From contig NZ_VKKG01000002.1 in assembly GCF_007197885.1 (NCBI RefSeq), forward strand, positions 248,001 to 312,000: a stretch of DNA of 64,000 bases, read 5' to 3'. Below the pieces are notes generated by a model. The model was not told where the DNA came from and searched no databases. It was given only the letters and a program-made list of their open reading frames with translations. The DNA comes from Tessaracoccus rhinocerotis. Its GTDB lineage: Bacteria > Actinomycetota > Actinomycetes > Propionibacteriales > Propionibacteriaceae. A program made the position numbers and the translations under genes. Below, piece by piece: positions 40,084-48,949 of the stretch (position 1 is the first letter of the stretch; the number at the start of each line of letters is the position of its first letter).

Positions 40084-40545
40084 ATGGACGAGCGGGAAGT
40101 ACTCACCTGGGGCGGGTTCGGCGAGGCGTGCCGTGGCCTGGCGCAACAGGTCCGGGAATCGGGGTTCGAGCCCACGGTGATCATCGCCGTCGCGCGGGGT
40201 GGGCTCCTCCCGGCCGGCGCCCTTGCCTACGCCCTCGACGTCGACCTTGCCGACGCCATCAACGTCGAGCGCTACGCGGACCCCTCCGAGCCGGTGGCCG
40301 ACCCGGTGCTGCTCGCGCCGCTGCTGGACAGCGAGTCCATCGCGGGCAGGCAGCTGCTGGTGGTCGACGACGTCACGGACTCCGGCCGCACCCTCGGCCT
40401 GGTCACCAAGCTGCTGCGCGGTTTCGGCGCGGACGTCCGCAGCGCCGTGCTCTACTCCAAGCCGAACACCATATTCACCGCCGACTTCGTCTGGAAGCAG
40501 ACGCAGGACTGGGTGGTATTCCCGTGGGGGGCCGACAATGGCTGA
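40084..40545 (+). CDS. Phosphoribosyltransferase (type I PRTase)
   Basis: A 153-residue PRTase. VIIAVARGGLLPAGALAY is the PP-binding loop, and VVDDVTDSGRTLGLV is the PRPP motif. The tail PNTIFTADFVWKQTQDWVVFPW resembles hypoxanthine/xanthine-guanine-type salvage enzymes (XPRT/Gpt), so purine salvage is likely. The next small gene overlaps its end. Confidence 0.85.
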   Translation: MDEREVLTWGGFGEACRGLAQQVRESGFEPTVIIAVARGGLLPAGALAYALDVDLADAINVERYADPSEPVADPVLLAPLLDSESIAGRQLLVVDDVTDSGRTLGLVTKLLRGFGADVRSAVLYSKPNTIFTADFVWKQTQDWVVFPWGADNG

Positions 40546-40756
40546 GATCCGCAAGCACAACCCCGACGCGGGCGAGGGCATCGCGCGTCTCGTCAGGGAG
40601 CACATGGGCGACGTCCGCCCCGTCGAGCCGGGGGAGAAGCCGGCACCCGCCGACGACGCAGTGGTCGAGCCGGACCCCGACGGGGCCGAGGAGGACGCGC
40701 TCGGATTCTCCGGCGTCATGCACTGGGACGAGTCCGGTCCGACGTTCCAGTTCTGA
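40538..40756 (+). CDS. Small hypothetical acidic protein
   Basis: A 72-residue soluble protein, rich in Asp, Glu and Pro, ending GFSGVMHWDESGPTFQF. No known domain. The ATG at 40538 lies 8 bases inside the phosphoribosyltransferase gene, so expression is likely coupled. Confidence 0.6.
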   Translation: MAEIRKHNPDAGEGIARLVREHMGDVRPVEPGEKPAPADDAVVEPDPDGAEEDALGFSGVMHWDESGPTFQF

Positions 40757-40851
40757 ACCCCCGTCTGCCAATCGAGTTGGCGCCCAATAGAGTGGGGGCT
40801 GTGCATATGGGCGTCGTGCGCCCTGCGTCAACCCGATAGGAAGAACTGATC

Positions 40852-42909
40852 GTGACTCTTGACTGGACCGAACTAGACTCGCGCGCCGTCGACACCGCCC
40901 GCATCCTCGCCGTCGACGCGGTGGAGAAGGTTGGCAACGGCCACCCGGGCACCCCCGTCTCGCTGGCGCCTCTGGCCTACCTGCTCTACCAGAAGGTCAT
41001 GAGCATCGATCCCACCGACGACATGTGGCTCGGCCGTGACCGCTTCGTGCTGTCCGCGGGCCACGCGTCGCTCACCCAGTACTGCCAGCTCTACCTGGCC
41101 GGTGCGGACCTCGAGCTCGACGACATCAAGGCGCTGCGCACCTGGGGCTCCAAGACCCCGGGCCACCCCGAGTACCACCACACCAAGTTCGTGGAGACCA
41201 CCACCGGCCCGCTCGGCGCCGGCGTCTCCAACGCCGTCGGCATGGCCATGGCCGCGCGCCGGGAGCGTGGACTGCTGGACCCGGACGCGCCCGTGGGCGA
41301 GTCCGTCTTCGACCACTACGTCTACGCGATCGCCGGCGACGGCTGCCTGCAGGAGGGCGTCTCGGCCGAGGCGTCGTCCCTGGCCGGTACCCAGAACCTG
41401 GGCAACCTGATCATGTTCTACGACGACAACCGCATCACGATCGAGGGCCAGACCCCGATCTCCTTCACCGAGGACGTCTCCGCCCGCTACGAGGCCTACG
41501 GCTGGCACGTCCAGCACGTCGACTGGACAAACGGCGGAACGGAGTACCGCGAGGACCTCGACGCCCTCAACGCGGCGATCGAGGAGGCCAAGTCGGTCAC
41601 CGACCGCCCCTCGTTCATCAAGCTCACCACCGTCATCGGCTGGCCGCTGCCCAACAAGCAGGGTTCGCACAGTGTCCACGGCAGCAAGATCGGTGGCGAC
41701 GAGATCGCCGCTCTGAAGGAGAAGCTCGGCTTCGCCCAGGAGCCATTCGCCGTCGACCAGGACGCCGTCGACCACGCCCAGCGCAACGTTGCCGAGCGCG
41801 GTCGCGCCGCCCGCGCGGCGTGGGACGCCAAGTTCGCCGAGTGGCAGTCGGCCAACCCGGAGCGCAACGCACTGCTGGAGCGCGTCCGCGCCCACAAGCT
41901 GCCGGAGGACCTCTCCCTGCCGGTGTTCGAGGAGGGCAAGAAGTCCACCCGCGCCGCCTCCGGTGAGGTGCTCGCCGCGCTCGCGGACCAGCTCCCCGAG
42001 CTGTGGGGCGGCTCCGCCGACCTCGCCGGCTCCAACAACACCACCATGAAGGGCGAGCCCAGCTTCCTTCCGGCGGAGCGCCAGACCGACGAGTGGCAGG
42101 GCAATCCCTACGGGCGCACCCTGCACTTCGGGATCCGCGAGCACGCCATGGGTGGCATCGTCAACGGCATCGCGTTGTCCGGCCTGACCCGTCCCTACGG
42201 CGGTACCTTCCTGGTGTTCTCCGACTACATGCGTCCCGCCGTGCGGCTGGCCGCCATCATGGGCGTGCCCAGCACCTTCGTGTGGACGCACGACTCCGTC
42301 GGCGTGGGCGAGGACGGCCCCACGCACCAGCCGGTCGAGCACGCCGCTGCACTGCGCGCCATCCCCGGCCTCGACGTCGTCCGCCCGGCCGACGCGAACG
42401 AGACCTCGGTGGCCTGGGGCGAGATCCTGCGCCGCACGCAGAACCCGGCGGGCCTGCTGCTGTCGCGCCAGGACCTGCGCACCGTCGCCCGCGGCGAGAA
42501 GTACGCCTCGGCCGACGGCGTCGCCAACGGCGCCTACGTGCTCAGCGAGGCCTCTGCCGAGGCCCGGGTGATCCTGATCGCCACCGGCTCCGAGGTCGAG
42601 GTCGCACTCGACGCGCAGGACCAGCTCGAGGCCGACGGCATCCCCACCCGCGTGGTCTCGATGCCCTGCCAGGAGTGGTTCGACGACATGGACGACGAGT
42701 ACAAGGAGTCCGTCCTGCCCGCGTCCGTCACCGCGCGCGTCAGCGTCGAGGCCGGCATCTCCATGGGCTGGTCCAAGTACGTCGGCGCAGGCGGCGCCTC
42801 CGTCTCGCTGGAGCACTTCGGTGCCTCCGCCAGCGGCGCCAAGTGCTTCGAGGAGTTCGGCTTCACCGCCGCCAACGTGGCACAGACCGCCAAGGGCCTG
42901 CTCGGCTGA
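40852..42909 (+). CDS. tkt: Transketolase
   Basis: A 685-residue thiamine-diphosphate enzyme of the pentose phosphate pathway that moves two-carbon ketol units. NGHPGTPVSLAP opens the ThDP domain, the ThDP motif runs from GDGCLQEG (162-169) to DDN (191-193), GNPYGRTLHFGIREHAMG holds the catalytic Glu, and DSVGVGEDGPTHQPVEH binds substrate. GTG start with AGGAAG 8 bases upstream. Followed by a strong terminator, so it is transcribed alone. Confidence 0.96.
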   Translation: MTLDWTELDSRAVDTARILAVDAVEKVGNGHPGTPVSLAPLAYLLYQKVMSIDPTDDMWLGRDRFVLSAGHASLTQYCQLYLAGADLELDDIKALRTWGSKTPGHPEYHHTKFVETTTGPLGAGVSNAVGMAMAARRERGLLDPDAPVGESVFDHYVYAIAGDGCLQEGVSAEASSLAGTQNLGNLIMFYDDNRITIEGQTPISFTEDVSARYEAYGWHVQHVDWTNGGTEYREDLDALNAAIEEAKSVTDRPSFIKLTTVIGWPLPNKQGSHSVHGSKIGGDEIAALKEKLGFAQEPFAVDQDAVDHAQRNVAERGRAARAAWDAKFAEWQSANPERNALLERVRAHKLPEDLSLPVFEEGKKSTRAASGEVLAALADQLPELWGGSADLAGSNNTTMKGEPSFLPAERQTDEWQGNPYGRTLHFGIREHAMGGIVNGIALSGLTRPYGGTFLVFSDYMRPAVRLAAIMGVPSTFVWTHDSVGVGEDGPTHQPVEHAAALRAIPGLDVVRPADANETSVAWGEILRRTQNPAGLLLSRQDLRTVARGEKYASADGVANGAYVLSEASAEARVILIATGSEVEVALDAQDQLEADGIPTRVVSMPCQEWFDDMDDEYKESVLPASVTARVSVEAGISMGWSKYVGAGGASVSLEHFGASASGAKCFEEFGFTAANVAQTAKGLLG

Positions 42910-42926
42910 CGCGGTTCGAACGGCAG

Positions 42927-42960
42927 ACGGCCGCGCATCCCTGCAGGGGTGCGCGGCCGT
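42927..42960 (+). terminator. Hairpin terminator of tkt
   Basis: An 11-bp GC-rich stem (ACGGCCGCGCA / TGCGCGGCCGT) with an inner hairpin (CCCTGCAGGGG), 17 bases past the tkt stop. There is only a weak U tract (TTC). The convergent LacI gene ends 28 bases later. Confidence 0.75.
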
Positions 42961-42988
42961 TCGCGCGTACCGACGCGGCAGGGCCGGC

Positions 42989-44002
42989 TCAGGTGCTGGG
43001 GGCGGTGGAGCGTCGGACCACCAGTTCGGGCTGGAAGACGGTGCGGCGGGGGATGCTCTCGGGGTCGTGGGCCTCCTCCAGCAGGACCCGCAGCGCGGTG
43101 CGGCCGATCATGCGGGCCGGCTGCTGGATCGACGACAACGGCACCGCGCCCACCTTCGCGAACGGGATGTCGTCGAAGCCGATCAGGCCGATGGCGTCGG
43201 GCACCAGCATCCGCCCGTCCACGACGAGCGTGTGCAGCAGCCCGAGCGCGATCATGTCGTTGGCGGCGAAGATCCCGTCGGGGCGCTCGGAGGGCGGCCG
43301 CGCGAGCAGCCGGGTGCCGGCCGCGGTCCCCTCCTCGATGGTCATCTCGGCGGTGGCCACCACCTCGAGGTCGACGTCGACCTCGGAGTGCTCGGCGGCC
43401 ACGCGCGCCCCGGCGAGCCGGTCGTTGACCTGGCGCACGTCGAACGGGCCGCCGACGAAGGCGATGCGTCGTCGCCCGGTCCTGATCAGGTGCTCCACCG
43501 CCATGCGTCCGCCGAGCACGCTGTCGATGGACACCGACGAGAACAGGTTGTCGCCCGAGAACCTGTCCACGAGAACCGCCGCGATGCCCCGGGAGCGGAG
43601 CTCCTTCAGCTCCCGGGTGATGTCGCCGTAGGGCGAGATGAGCACGCCCCTGACCTGCTGCTCGACGAACAGGTCGAGGTAGAGGCGCTCGCGTTGCTTC
43701 ACGTTGTCGGTGTTGCCGTGGATGATGGCGATGCCGTGCTTGGTGGCCTCGTCCTCGGCGCCGCGCACCACTTCGTTGAAGTACGGGTTCTGCCCGTCGA
43801 GGACCACGAACCCGACGGTGGAGCTCACGCCGCCGCGCAGCTTCCTGGCCGCCTCGTTGCGCACGTAGCCGAGTTCCTCGATCGCCTGCGTCACGCGGAC
43901 GACGGACTCCTCGGAGACCACCTCGGGACGGTTCAGGACGTTCGAGACCGTGCCCACGGAGACGCCCGCTCGCTGTGCCACGTCGCGAATACTGACCGCC
44001 AT
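42989..44002 (-). CDS. LacI-family transcriptional regulator
   Basis: A 337-residue repressor. The N-terminal HTH (VSIRDVAQRAGVSVGTVSNVLNRP) and hinge AARKLRGG are followed by a periplasmic-binding-type sensor with SPYGDITRELKEL, FVGGPFDVRQVNDRLAG and the GFDDIPFAK motif. GGAGG precedes the ATG. It is divergent from a rhamnose-type ABC transporter, with a CG-centred palindrome in between, so it most likely represses that operon until the sugar is bound. Confidence 0.92.
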   Translation of the reverse strand: MAVSIRDVAQRAGVSVGTVSNVLNRPEVVSEESVVRVTQAIEELGYVRNEAARKLRGGVSSTVGFVVLDGQNPYFNEVVRGAEDEATKHGIAIIHGNTDNVKQRERLYLDLFVEQQVRGVLISPYGDITRELKELRSRGIAAVLVDRFSGDNLFSSVSIDSVLGGRMAVEHLIRTGRRRIAFVGGPFDVRQVNDRLAGARVAAEHSEVDVDLEVVATAEMTIEEGTAAGTRLLARPPSERPDGIFAANDMIALGLLHTLVVDGRMLVPDAIGLIGFDDIPFAKVGAVPLSSIQQPARMIGRTALRVLLEEAHDPESIPRRTVFQPELVVRRSTAPST

Positions 44003-44087
44003 CGATACCTCCGCCTATAACGATTCCGTCACCTATGACGTTTCACTTGACCGGCTCACCGGCGCGTCCATATAGTAACTGAACAAC

Positions 44088-44105
44088 GCATGAATCGTTT
44101 CATGC
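44088..44105. promoter_or_regulatory. LacI-type operator in the divergent region
   Basis: An 18-bp CG-centred palindrome (GCATGAA-TCG-TTTCATGC, arms perfect) located 26 bases before the ABC ATPase gene. A weaker half-site (GACGTTTCA) lies at about 44037-44045 near the repressor's own start. Confidence 0.65.
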
Positions 44106-44131
44106 CCCACAAACCTCGAAGAGGAGGCCAC

Positions 44132-45655
44132 ATGGAGGACGCGGTGGTGACCCCGTCTCCGCCAGCGCTGGAGCTGGAGCGGGTCGTCAAGTCATTCGGA
44201 CCAGTCGTGGCCCTGCGCTCGGGCTCACTGACCATGCGACGCGGATCGATCCACGCGCTCGTCGGTGAGAACGGTGCGGGCAAGTCGACGCTCGTCAAGA
44301 TCGTGGCGGGCCTCTACCGCCGCGACTCGGGCGAGCTGAGGCTGGAGGGCGAGTCCGTCGACTTCACGAGCACCTCGCAGTCCAAGGCCGCCGGGATCGC
44401 CGTGATCTACCAGGAGCCCACACTCTTCCCGGACCTCACGGTCACGGAGAACATCTTCATGGGCCGCCAGCCCACCGACCGGATCGGGCGGATCGACCGG
44501 CGCGCGATGCGCGCGGAGGCGCTCGAGATCTTCGAGCGGCTCGGCGTGGCCATCAACCCGGACCGTGTCGTCGAGGGCCTGTCCATCGCGGACCAGCAGC
44601 TCATCGAGATCGCCAAGGCGATCTCCCTGGACGCGCGGGTGATGATCATGGACGAGCCCACGGCGGCGCTGTCGGGCTTCGAGGTGGAGCGGCTGTTCGC
44701 CGTCGCCCGCAGCCTGCGCGACGAGGACCGGGCGCTGCTGTTCATCTCCCACCGCTTCGACGAGGTCTTCGAACTCTGCGACACCGTCACCGTGATGCGG
44801 GACGGCTCCTACATCGACACCCTCCCGATCGACGAGACCAGCGTCGACGAACTCGTCAGCCTGATGGTCGGCCGCGACGTCACCGAGATGTACCCGAAGC
44901 TGCCCGCCGACGTCGGCGACGTCGTCCTCGAGGTGGAGGGCCTGACCCGCACCGGCGTGTTCCGCGACATCTCCTTCAGCGTGCGCGCGGGGGAGATCGT
45001 CGGGTTGGCCGGGCTCGTGGGCGCCGGCCGCAGCGAGGTGGCCCGCGCGGTCTTCGGGGTGGACCGGTACGAGGCCGGGTCCGTGCGGCTGCACGGCAGG
45101 CCGCTTCCCGGGGGCAACCCCAGGCTGTCGACCGCCCGCGGCGTCGCGCTCGTCCCGGAGGACCGTCGCAAGCAGGGCCTCGTCCTCGACGACGGCGTCT
45201 CCCGCAACATCACGCTCAGCATCCGCTCGCGGCTCGCGAAGTGGGGACTGCTGTGGAGCGGCCTCGAGAACGAGGCCGCCAAGGTGTGGGCCAGCCGGCT
45301 CGAGGTCAAGACCGCGGCGCTCGACGCGGAGGCCGGGACCCTCTCGGGCGGCAACCAGCAGAAGCTGGTGCTCGGCAAGTGGCTCGCCACCGAGCCGAAG
45401 CTGCTGATCGTGGACGAGCCCACGCGCGGCATCGACGTCGGGACCAAGGCCGAGGTCCACCGTCTCATCAGCACGCTCGCCCAGCAGGGGATCGCGATCC
45501 TGATGATCTCCTCCGAACTGCCCGAGGTGCTCGGCATGGCCGACAGGGTGCTGGTGATGCGTGAGGGCTCGCTGACCGCGGAGTTCTCCCGGGACGAAGC
45601 CACCCCCGAGAACGTGATGCGCGCCGCCACCGTGGCCCAGGAGGTGTCGCGATGA
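44132..45655 (+). CDS. Sugar ABC transporter ATP-binding protein (two ATPase domains, rhamnose/ribose type)
   Basis: A 507-residue CUT2-type tandem ATPase. The N-terminal domain has Walker A GENGAGKSTLVKI and Walker B VMIMDEPTAALS; the second half has the signature LSGGNQQKLVLGKWLA and Walker B LLIVDEPTRGIDVG, with a degenerate second P-loop (LVGAGRSEVAR), as usual in this class. Start ATG has GAGGAGG 5 bases upstream; an ATG 14 codons earlier lies in the operator region. First gene of a four-gene transport operon. Confidence 0.93.
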   Translation: MEDAVVTPSPPALELERVVKSFGPVVALRSGSLTMRRGSIHALVGENGAGKSTLVKIVAGLYRRDSGELRLEGESVDFTSTSQSKAAGIAVIYQEPTLFPDLTVTENIFMGRQPTDRIGRIDRRAMRAEALEIFERLGVAINPDRVVEGLSIADQQLIEIAKAISLDARVMIMDEPTAALSGFEVERLFAVARSLRDEDRALLFISHRFDEVFELCDTVTVMRDGSYIDTLPIDETSVDELVSLMVGRDVTEMYPKLPADVGDVVLEVEGLTRTGVFRDISFSVRAGEIVGLAGLVGAGRSEVARAVFGVDRYEAGSVRLHGRPLPGGNPRLSTARGVALVPEDRRKQGLVLDDGVSRNITLSIRSRLAKWGLLWSGLENEAAKVWASRLEVKTAALDAEAGTLSGGNQQKLVLGKWLATEPKLLIVDEPTRGIDVGTKAEVHRLISTLAQQGIAILMISSELPEVLGMADRVLVMREGSLTAEFSRDEATPENVMRAATVAQEVSR

Positions 45656-46656
45656 GCGCCGCGACCTCCTACCTGAAGTCGTTGGGCAAGGCTCGTGAAC
45701 TCGGGATCGTCATCGCGCTGCTGCTGGTGATCGCGGCGGCGACCCTGCGCAACCCGAACTTCCTGTTCTCCTCGGACGGCTTCCGGGACCTGCTCCTGAC
45801 GCCGTCCCTGCTCCTGCTGGTGGCCGTGGGCCAGGCAGTGGTGATCATCACGCGCAACATCGACCTGTCCGTCAGTTCGGTGGTCGGCCTGTCCGCGTAC
45901 CTGACCGGACGCCTGTTCATCGACGTGCCGGGCATCCCGATCGTCGCGGTGATCCTCGCGGGCGCGGCGTTCGGGGCGGTCCTGGGCGCGATCAACGGAC
46001 TTCTCATCGCGTTCGCACGCGTACCCGCCCTCGTAATCACGCTCGGCACCATGTACATCTACCGCGGGCTCAACGTGGCCTGGGCCGGCAGCAGCCGGAT
46101 CAACGCCTCGGACCTGCCGCTCGGATTCCGGGCGCTCGGCACCCAGCAGGTGCTGGGGATCCCCGTGCTGACGATCATCGCGGTGGTGGTGCTCGTGATC
46201 GTCGCCTGGTACCTGCGCAACATGCGGGGCGGCCGCGAATTCTACGCCATCGGTTCCGATCCCGACGCCGCCCACCTCTACGGACTCAAGGTGACGCGGC
46301 GGATCGTGGTGGCGTTCGTGCTCTCCGGAGCCCTCTCCGGCCTGGCCGGGGTACTGTTCGCCGCCCGGTACGGCACGGTCAGCTCCGCGGCCGGCACCGG
46401 TTGGGAGCTGCAGGCCATCGGTGCCGCCGTCATCGGCGGCGTGGCCATCGCAGGCGGCGTCGGCACCCTGTGGGGAGCCGCGCTCGGCGCCTTCCTGCTG
46501 ATGACGATCAACCGGGCGCTGCCCATCCTCGGCATCCACGACTTCTGGTCGCGTGCAGTGGTGGGCGTCCTGATCATCGGCGCCATCGTCCTCGACCGCG
46601 TGCTCGCGGTCCGACAGAGCAGAAGACTCGTCGCAGAACGGGAGGAGACGGCATGA
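45652..46656 (+). CDS. Sugar ABC transporter permease 1 (rhamnose/ribose type)
   Basis: A 334-residue permease of the BPD_transp_2 (RbsC) family with about ten helices. VVIITRNIDLSVSSVVGLSAYL and LGAINGLLIAFARVPALVITLGT are the family's conserved stretches. Its ATG overlaps the ATPase stop (ATGA). Pairs with the second permease to form the membrane channel. Confidence 0.92.
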   Translation: MSAATSYLKSLGKARELGIVIALLLVIAAATLRNPNFLFSSDGFRDLLLTPSLLLLVAVGQAVVIITRNIDLSVSSVVGLSAYLTGRLFIDVPGIPIVAVILAGAAFGAVLGAINGLLIAFARVPALVITLGTMYIYRGLNVAWAGSSRINASDLPLGFRALGTQQVLGIPVLTIIAVVVLVIVAWYLRNMRGGREFYAIGSDPDAAHLYGLKVTRRIVVAFVLSGALSGLAGVLFAARYGTVSSAAGTGWELQAIGAAVIGGVAIAGGVGTLWGAALGAFLLMTINRALPILGIHDFWSRAVVGVLIIGAIVLDRVLAVRQSRRLVAEREETA

Positions 46657-47711
46657 CCGCCACCGGAGCGGCACCTGCCCGCACCTACAGGAACCACGCC
46701 CGTCCCGCCTGGCGCAGGGCACTGCTGAACCGTGAGGCAGCCATCATCGCGATCCTCGTGATCGTCTACGTGGTCTCCCTCGCGGTCGTGCCCAACTTCA
46801 GCGGGCCGCTCACCATCACCTACCTGCTGCGCGACGTGGCACCAATCCTGTTGATCGCCCTGCCCATGACGCTGATCATCGTCACCGAGGAGATCGACCT
46901 CTCGGTGGCCAGCGTCGTCGGTCTCTCCAGCGTCCTGACCGGCCTGCTCACCCAGGCGGGGGTGCCGTTCCTGTGGGCGGCCGTGGTCGCAGTGCTCGCG
47001 GGGGCGCTCGCCGGAGTGCTCAACGGGTTCCTCGTGACGGTGGTCGGACTGCCCTCGCTCGCCGTCACGATCGGGACGCTCGCGCTGTTCCGCGGCATCG
47101 CCGTCGGCCTGCTGGGCACCACTGCCATCACCGAGTTCCCCGAGGAGTGGACAAGCTTCGCAAGGTCCAACATCCCCGGCACGCCGGTGCCGACGATCAT
47201 GGTCGCGTTCGCCGTGCTGGCCGTGGTCTTCGCCGTCGTCCTGCACTTCACACCGTTCGGCCGGGCGCTGTTCGCCATCGGCCTGAACAAGGAGGCGGCA
47301 GCCTTCTCGGGGATCGACGTCGGGCGCAGCAAGTTCCTGCTCTTCGTCGCAAGCGGTGCGGTGTCAGCGTTCGCCGGCGTCTACTTCACGTTGCTGTACT
47401 CCAACGCGCGCGGTGACAACGCGATGGGCCTGGAGCTGCAGATCATCGCGGCGGTCCTGCTCGGCGGGGTCTCGATCTTCGGTGGCCGAGGTGCGATGCA
47501 CGGCGTGATCGCCGGTGTGCTGCTGATCGGCACCCTGGGCAGCGCCCTGCGCCTGGCCAACGTCACCAGCGACATCATCAACGTGATCACCGGCCTGCTG
47601 CTCGTCTTCTCAGTCATCTCCTCGAGCCTGCTGGCGTGGGTGCACGACCGCCGGGCCGCGGCGATCGGCAGACGCAGGGGGGTGAGCGCCCCTTCCTCGC
47701 GCACCCCGTGA
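46653..47711 (+). CDS. Sugar ABC transporter permease 2 (rhamnose/ribose type)
   Basis: A 352-residue RbsC-type permease: LIIVTEEIDLSVASVVGLSSVL and LAGVLNGFLVTVVGLPSLAVTIGTLAL match permease 1. The C-terminus is basic and Ser/Pro-rich. ATG overlaps the previous stop (ATGA). Two different permeases with one tandem ATPase is the layout of rhamnose transporters (RhaT-RhaP-RhaQ-RhaS). Confidence 0.92.
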   Translation: MTATGAAPARTYRNHARPAWRRALLNREAAIIAILVIVYVVSLAVVPNFSGPLTITYLLRDVAPILLIALPMTLIIVTEEIDLSVASVVGLSSVLTGLLTQAGVPFLWAAVVAVLAGALAGVLNGFLVTVVGLPSLAVTIGTLALFRGIAVGLLGTTAITEFPEEWTSFARSNIPGTPVPTIMVAFAVLAVVFAVVLHFTPFGRALFAIGLNKEAAAFSGIDVGRSKFLLFVASGAVSAFAGVYFTLLYSNARGDNAMGLELQIIAAVLLGGVSIFGGRGAMHGVIAGVLLIGTLGSALRLANVTSDIINVITGLLLVFSVISSSLLAWVHDRRAAAIGRRRGVSAPSSRTP

Positions 47712-47791
47712 GCCCGGACAACCCGGGAGACCCAGACCAGGAACCAACCCCGACAACCCCAGACAATCCAGTCCATGACCGAAAGGAAACA

Positions 47792-48868
47792 ATGATGTTT
47801 GGACTTCGCAACGCGGGCATCGCCCTCCGCACGGTGGCGGTCGCTTCCGCTGCCGCTCTCGCCCTCACCGGTTGTGGTGGCGACACCCCGACCGAGAGCG
47901 ACCCCACCGCCGACGACACCGCCGGCACCGCCCAGACCACCGGCACCGGTGGCGGCGACGTGTCGATCACCTTCCTCCCGAAGAACCTCGGCAACCCGTA
48001 CTTCGACACCTCCAGTGCCGGTGGCAAGGAGGCCGTCGACGAGATCGGCGGCACCTTCAGCGAGATCGGCCCCACCGACGCCAGCCCCACCTCGCAGGTC
48101 AGCTTCATCCAGACCGCCGCGCAACAGGGGACGGGGGCGTTGGTGATCTCGGCCAACGACCCGAGCGCCATCTGCGACGCCATCGACGAGGCCCGCAGCG
48201 CAGGCGTGAAGGTGGTCACGTTCGACTCCGACACCAGCCCCGAGTGCCGCGACCTGTTCATCAACCAGGCCGACGCCGAGGGCATCGCCCGGGTCCAGGT
48301 GGACCTGATCGCCGAGCAGATCGGCGACTCCGGCCAGGTCGCCATCCTGTCCGCCGCCGCCAACGCCACGAACCAGAACGCCTGGATCGAGCTGATGGAG
48401 GCCGAACTGGAGGCCAACCACCCCGACATCGAGCTGGTCGAGGTCGTCTACGGTGACGACGACGACCAGATGTCGTTCGACCGCACCGCGGCACTGCTGC
48501 AGACCTACCCCGACCTGAAGGGCATCGTCTCGCCCACCACGGTCGGCATCGCCGCCGCAGCCCGCTACCTCTCCACGTCCGAGTACAAGGGCGAGGTGGC
48601 GCTGACCGGTCTGGGCACCCCCAACCAGATGCGTGAGTACGTCGAGGACGGCACCGTCACCGCCTTCGCGCTCTGGAACCCGGGCGACCTGGGCTACCTG
48701 GCGGCCTACGCCGCCAACGCCCTCATCGCCGGCGAGATCACCGGCGCCGAGGGTGACAGTTTCGAGGCCGGCCGCCTCGGCAGCTACGACGTCGGACCCG
48801 ACGGCGTCGTCCTGCTGGGCGACCCGTTCGTGTTCAACGCCGACAACATCGCCGACTTCGACTTCTGA
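47792..48868 (+). CDS. Sugar-binding lipoprotein, rhamnose (RhaS) type
   Basis: A 358-residue periplasmic-binding-fold lipoprotein. The signal ends in LALTGC (Cys about 28), followed by a Thr/Asp/Gly-rich linker to about residue 55. TFLPKNLGNPYFDTSSAGGKEA, VISANDPSAICDAIDEARSAGVKVVTFDSD and TPNQMREYVEDGTVTAFALWNP are strongly like rhamnose-binding RhaS proteins. Start supported by AAAGGAAA. No rhamnose catabolic genes lie in this window, so rhamnose as substrate is inferred. Confidence 0.9.
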   Translation: MMFGLRNAGIALRTVAVASAAALALTGCGGDTPTESDPTADDTAGTAQTTGTGGGDVSITFLPKNLGNPYFDTSSAGGKEAVDEIGGTFSEIGPTDASPTSQVSFIQTAAQQGTGALVISANDPSAICDAIDEARSAGVKVVTFDSDTSPECRDLFINQADAEGIARVQVDLIAEQIGDSGQVAILSAAANATNQNAWIELMEAELEANHPDIELVEVVYGDDDDQMSFDRTAALLQTYPDLKGIVSPTTVGIAAAARYLSTSEYKGEVALTGLGTPNQMREYVEDGTVTAFALWNPGDLGYLAAYAANALIAGEITGAEGDSFEAGRLGSYDVGPDGVVLLGDPFVFNADNIADFDF

Positions 48869-48885
48869 GTCGAGCCGACGAACAC

Positions 48886-48913
48886 GAAGGGCCCCGCTCC
48901 GGCGGGGCCCTTC
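48886..48913 (+). terminator. Terminator of the sugar transporter operon
   Basis: A 12-bp stem (GAAGGGCCCCGC / GCGGGGCCCTTC) with a 4-base loop, 17 bases after the binding-protein stop, followed by TCTCGTCGT. Strong hairpin, weak U tract. Confidence 0.8.
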
Positions 48914-48937
48914 TCGTCGTCCGGTTGGGGCCGCCAG

Positions 48938-48943
48938 TACCCT
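48938..48943 (+). promoter_or_regulatory. -10 element of sppA
   Basis: TACCCT, 6 bases before the ATG at 48950, directly after the terminator; leaderless arrangement. Confidence 0.45.
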
Positions 48944-48949
48944 TGGGAC

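Noticed and set aside
40873-42816. A 647-codon minus-strand frame across transketolase
   Set aside because: Exact antisense shadow of tkt, which has all catalytic motifs.
47712-47791. CCxGAC-rich repeats before the binding lipoprotein gene as a CRISPR or structured RNA
   Set aside because: Short irregular CA/CC-rich sequence, only 80 bases, without equal spacers or a stable fold.
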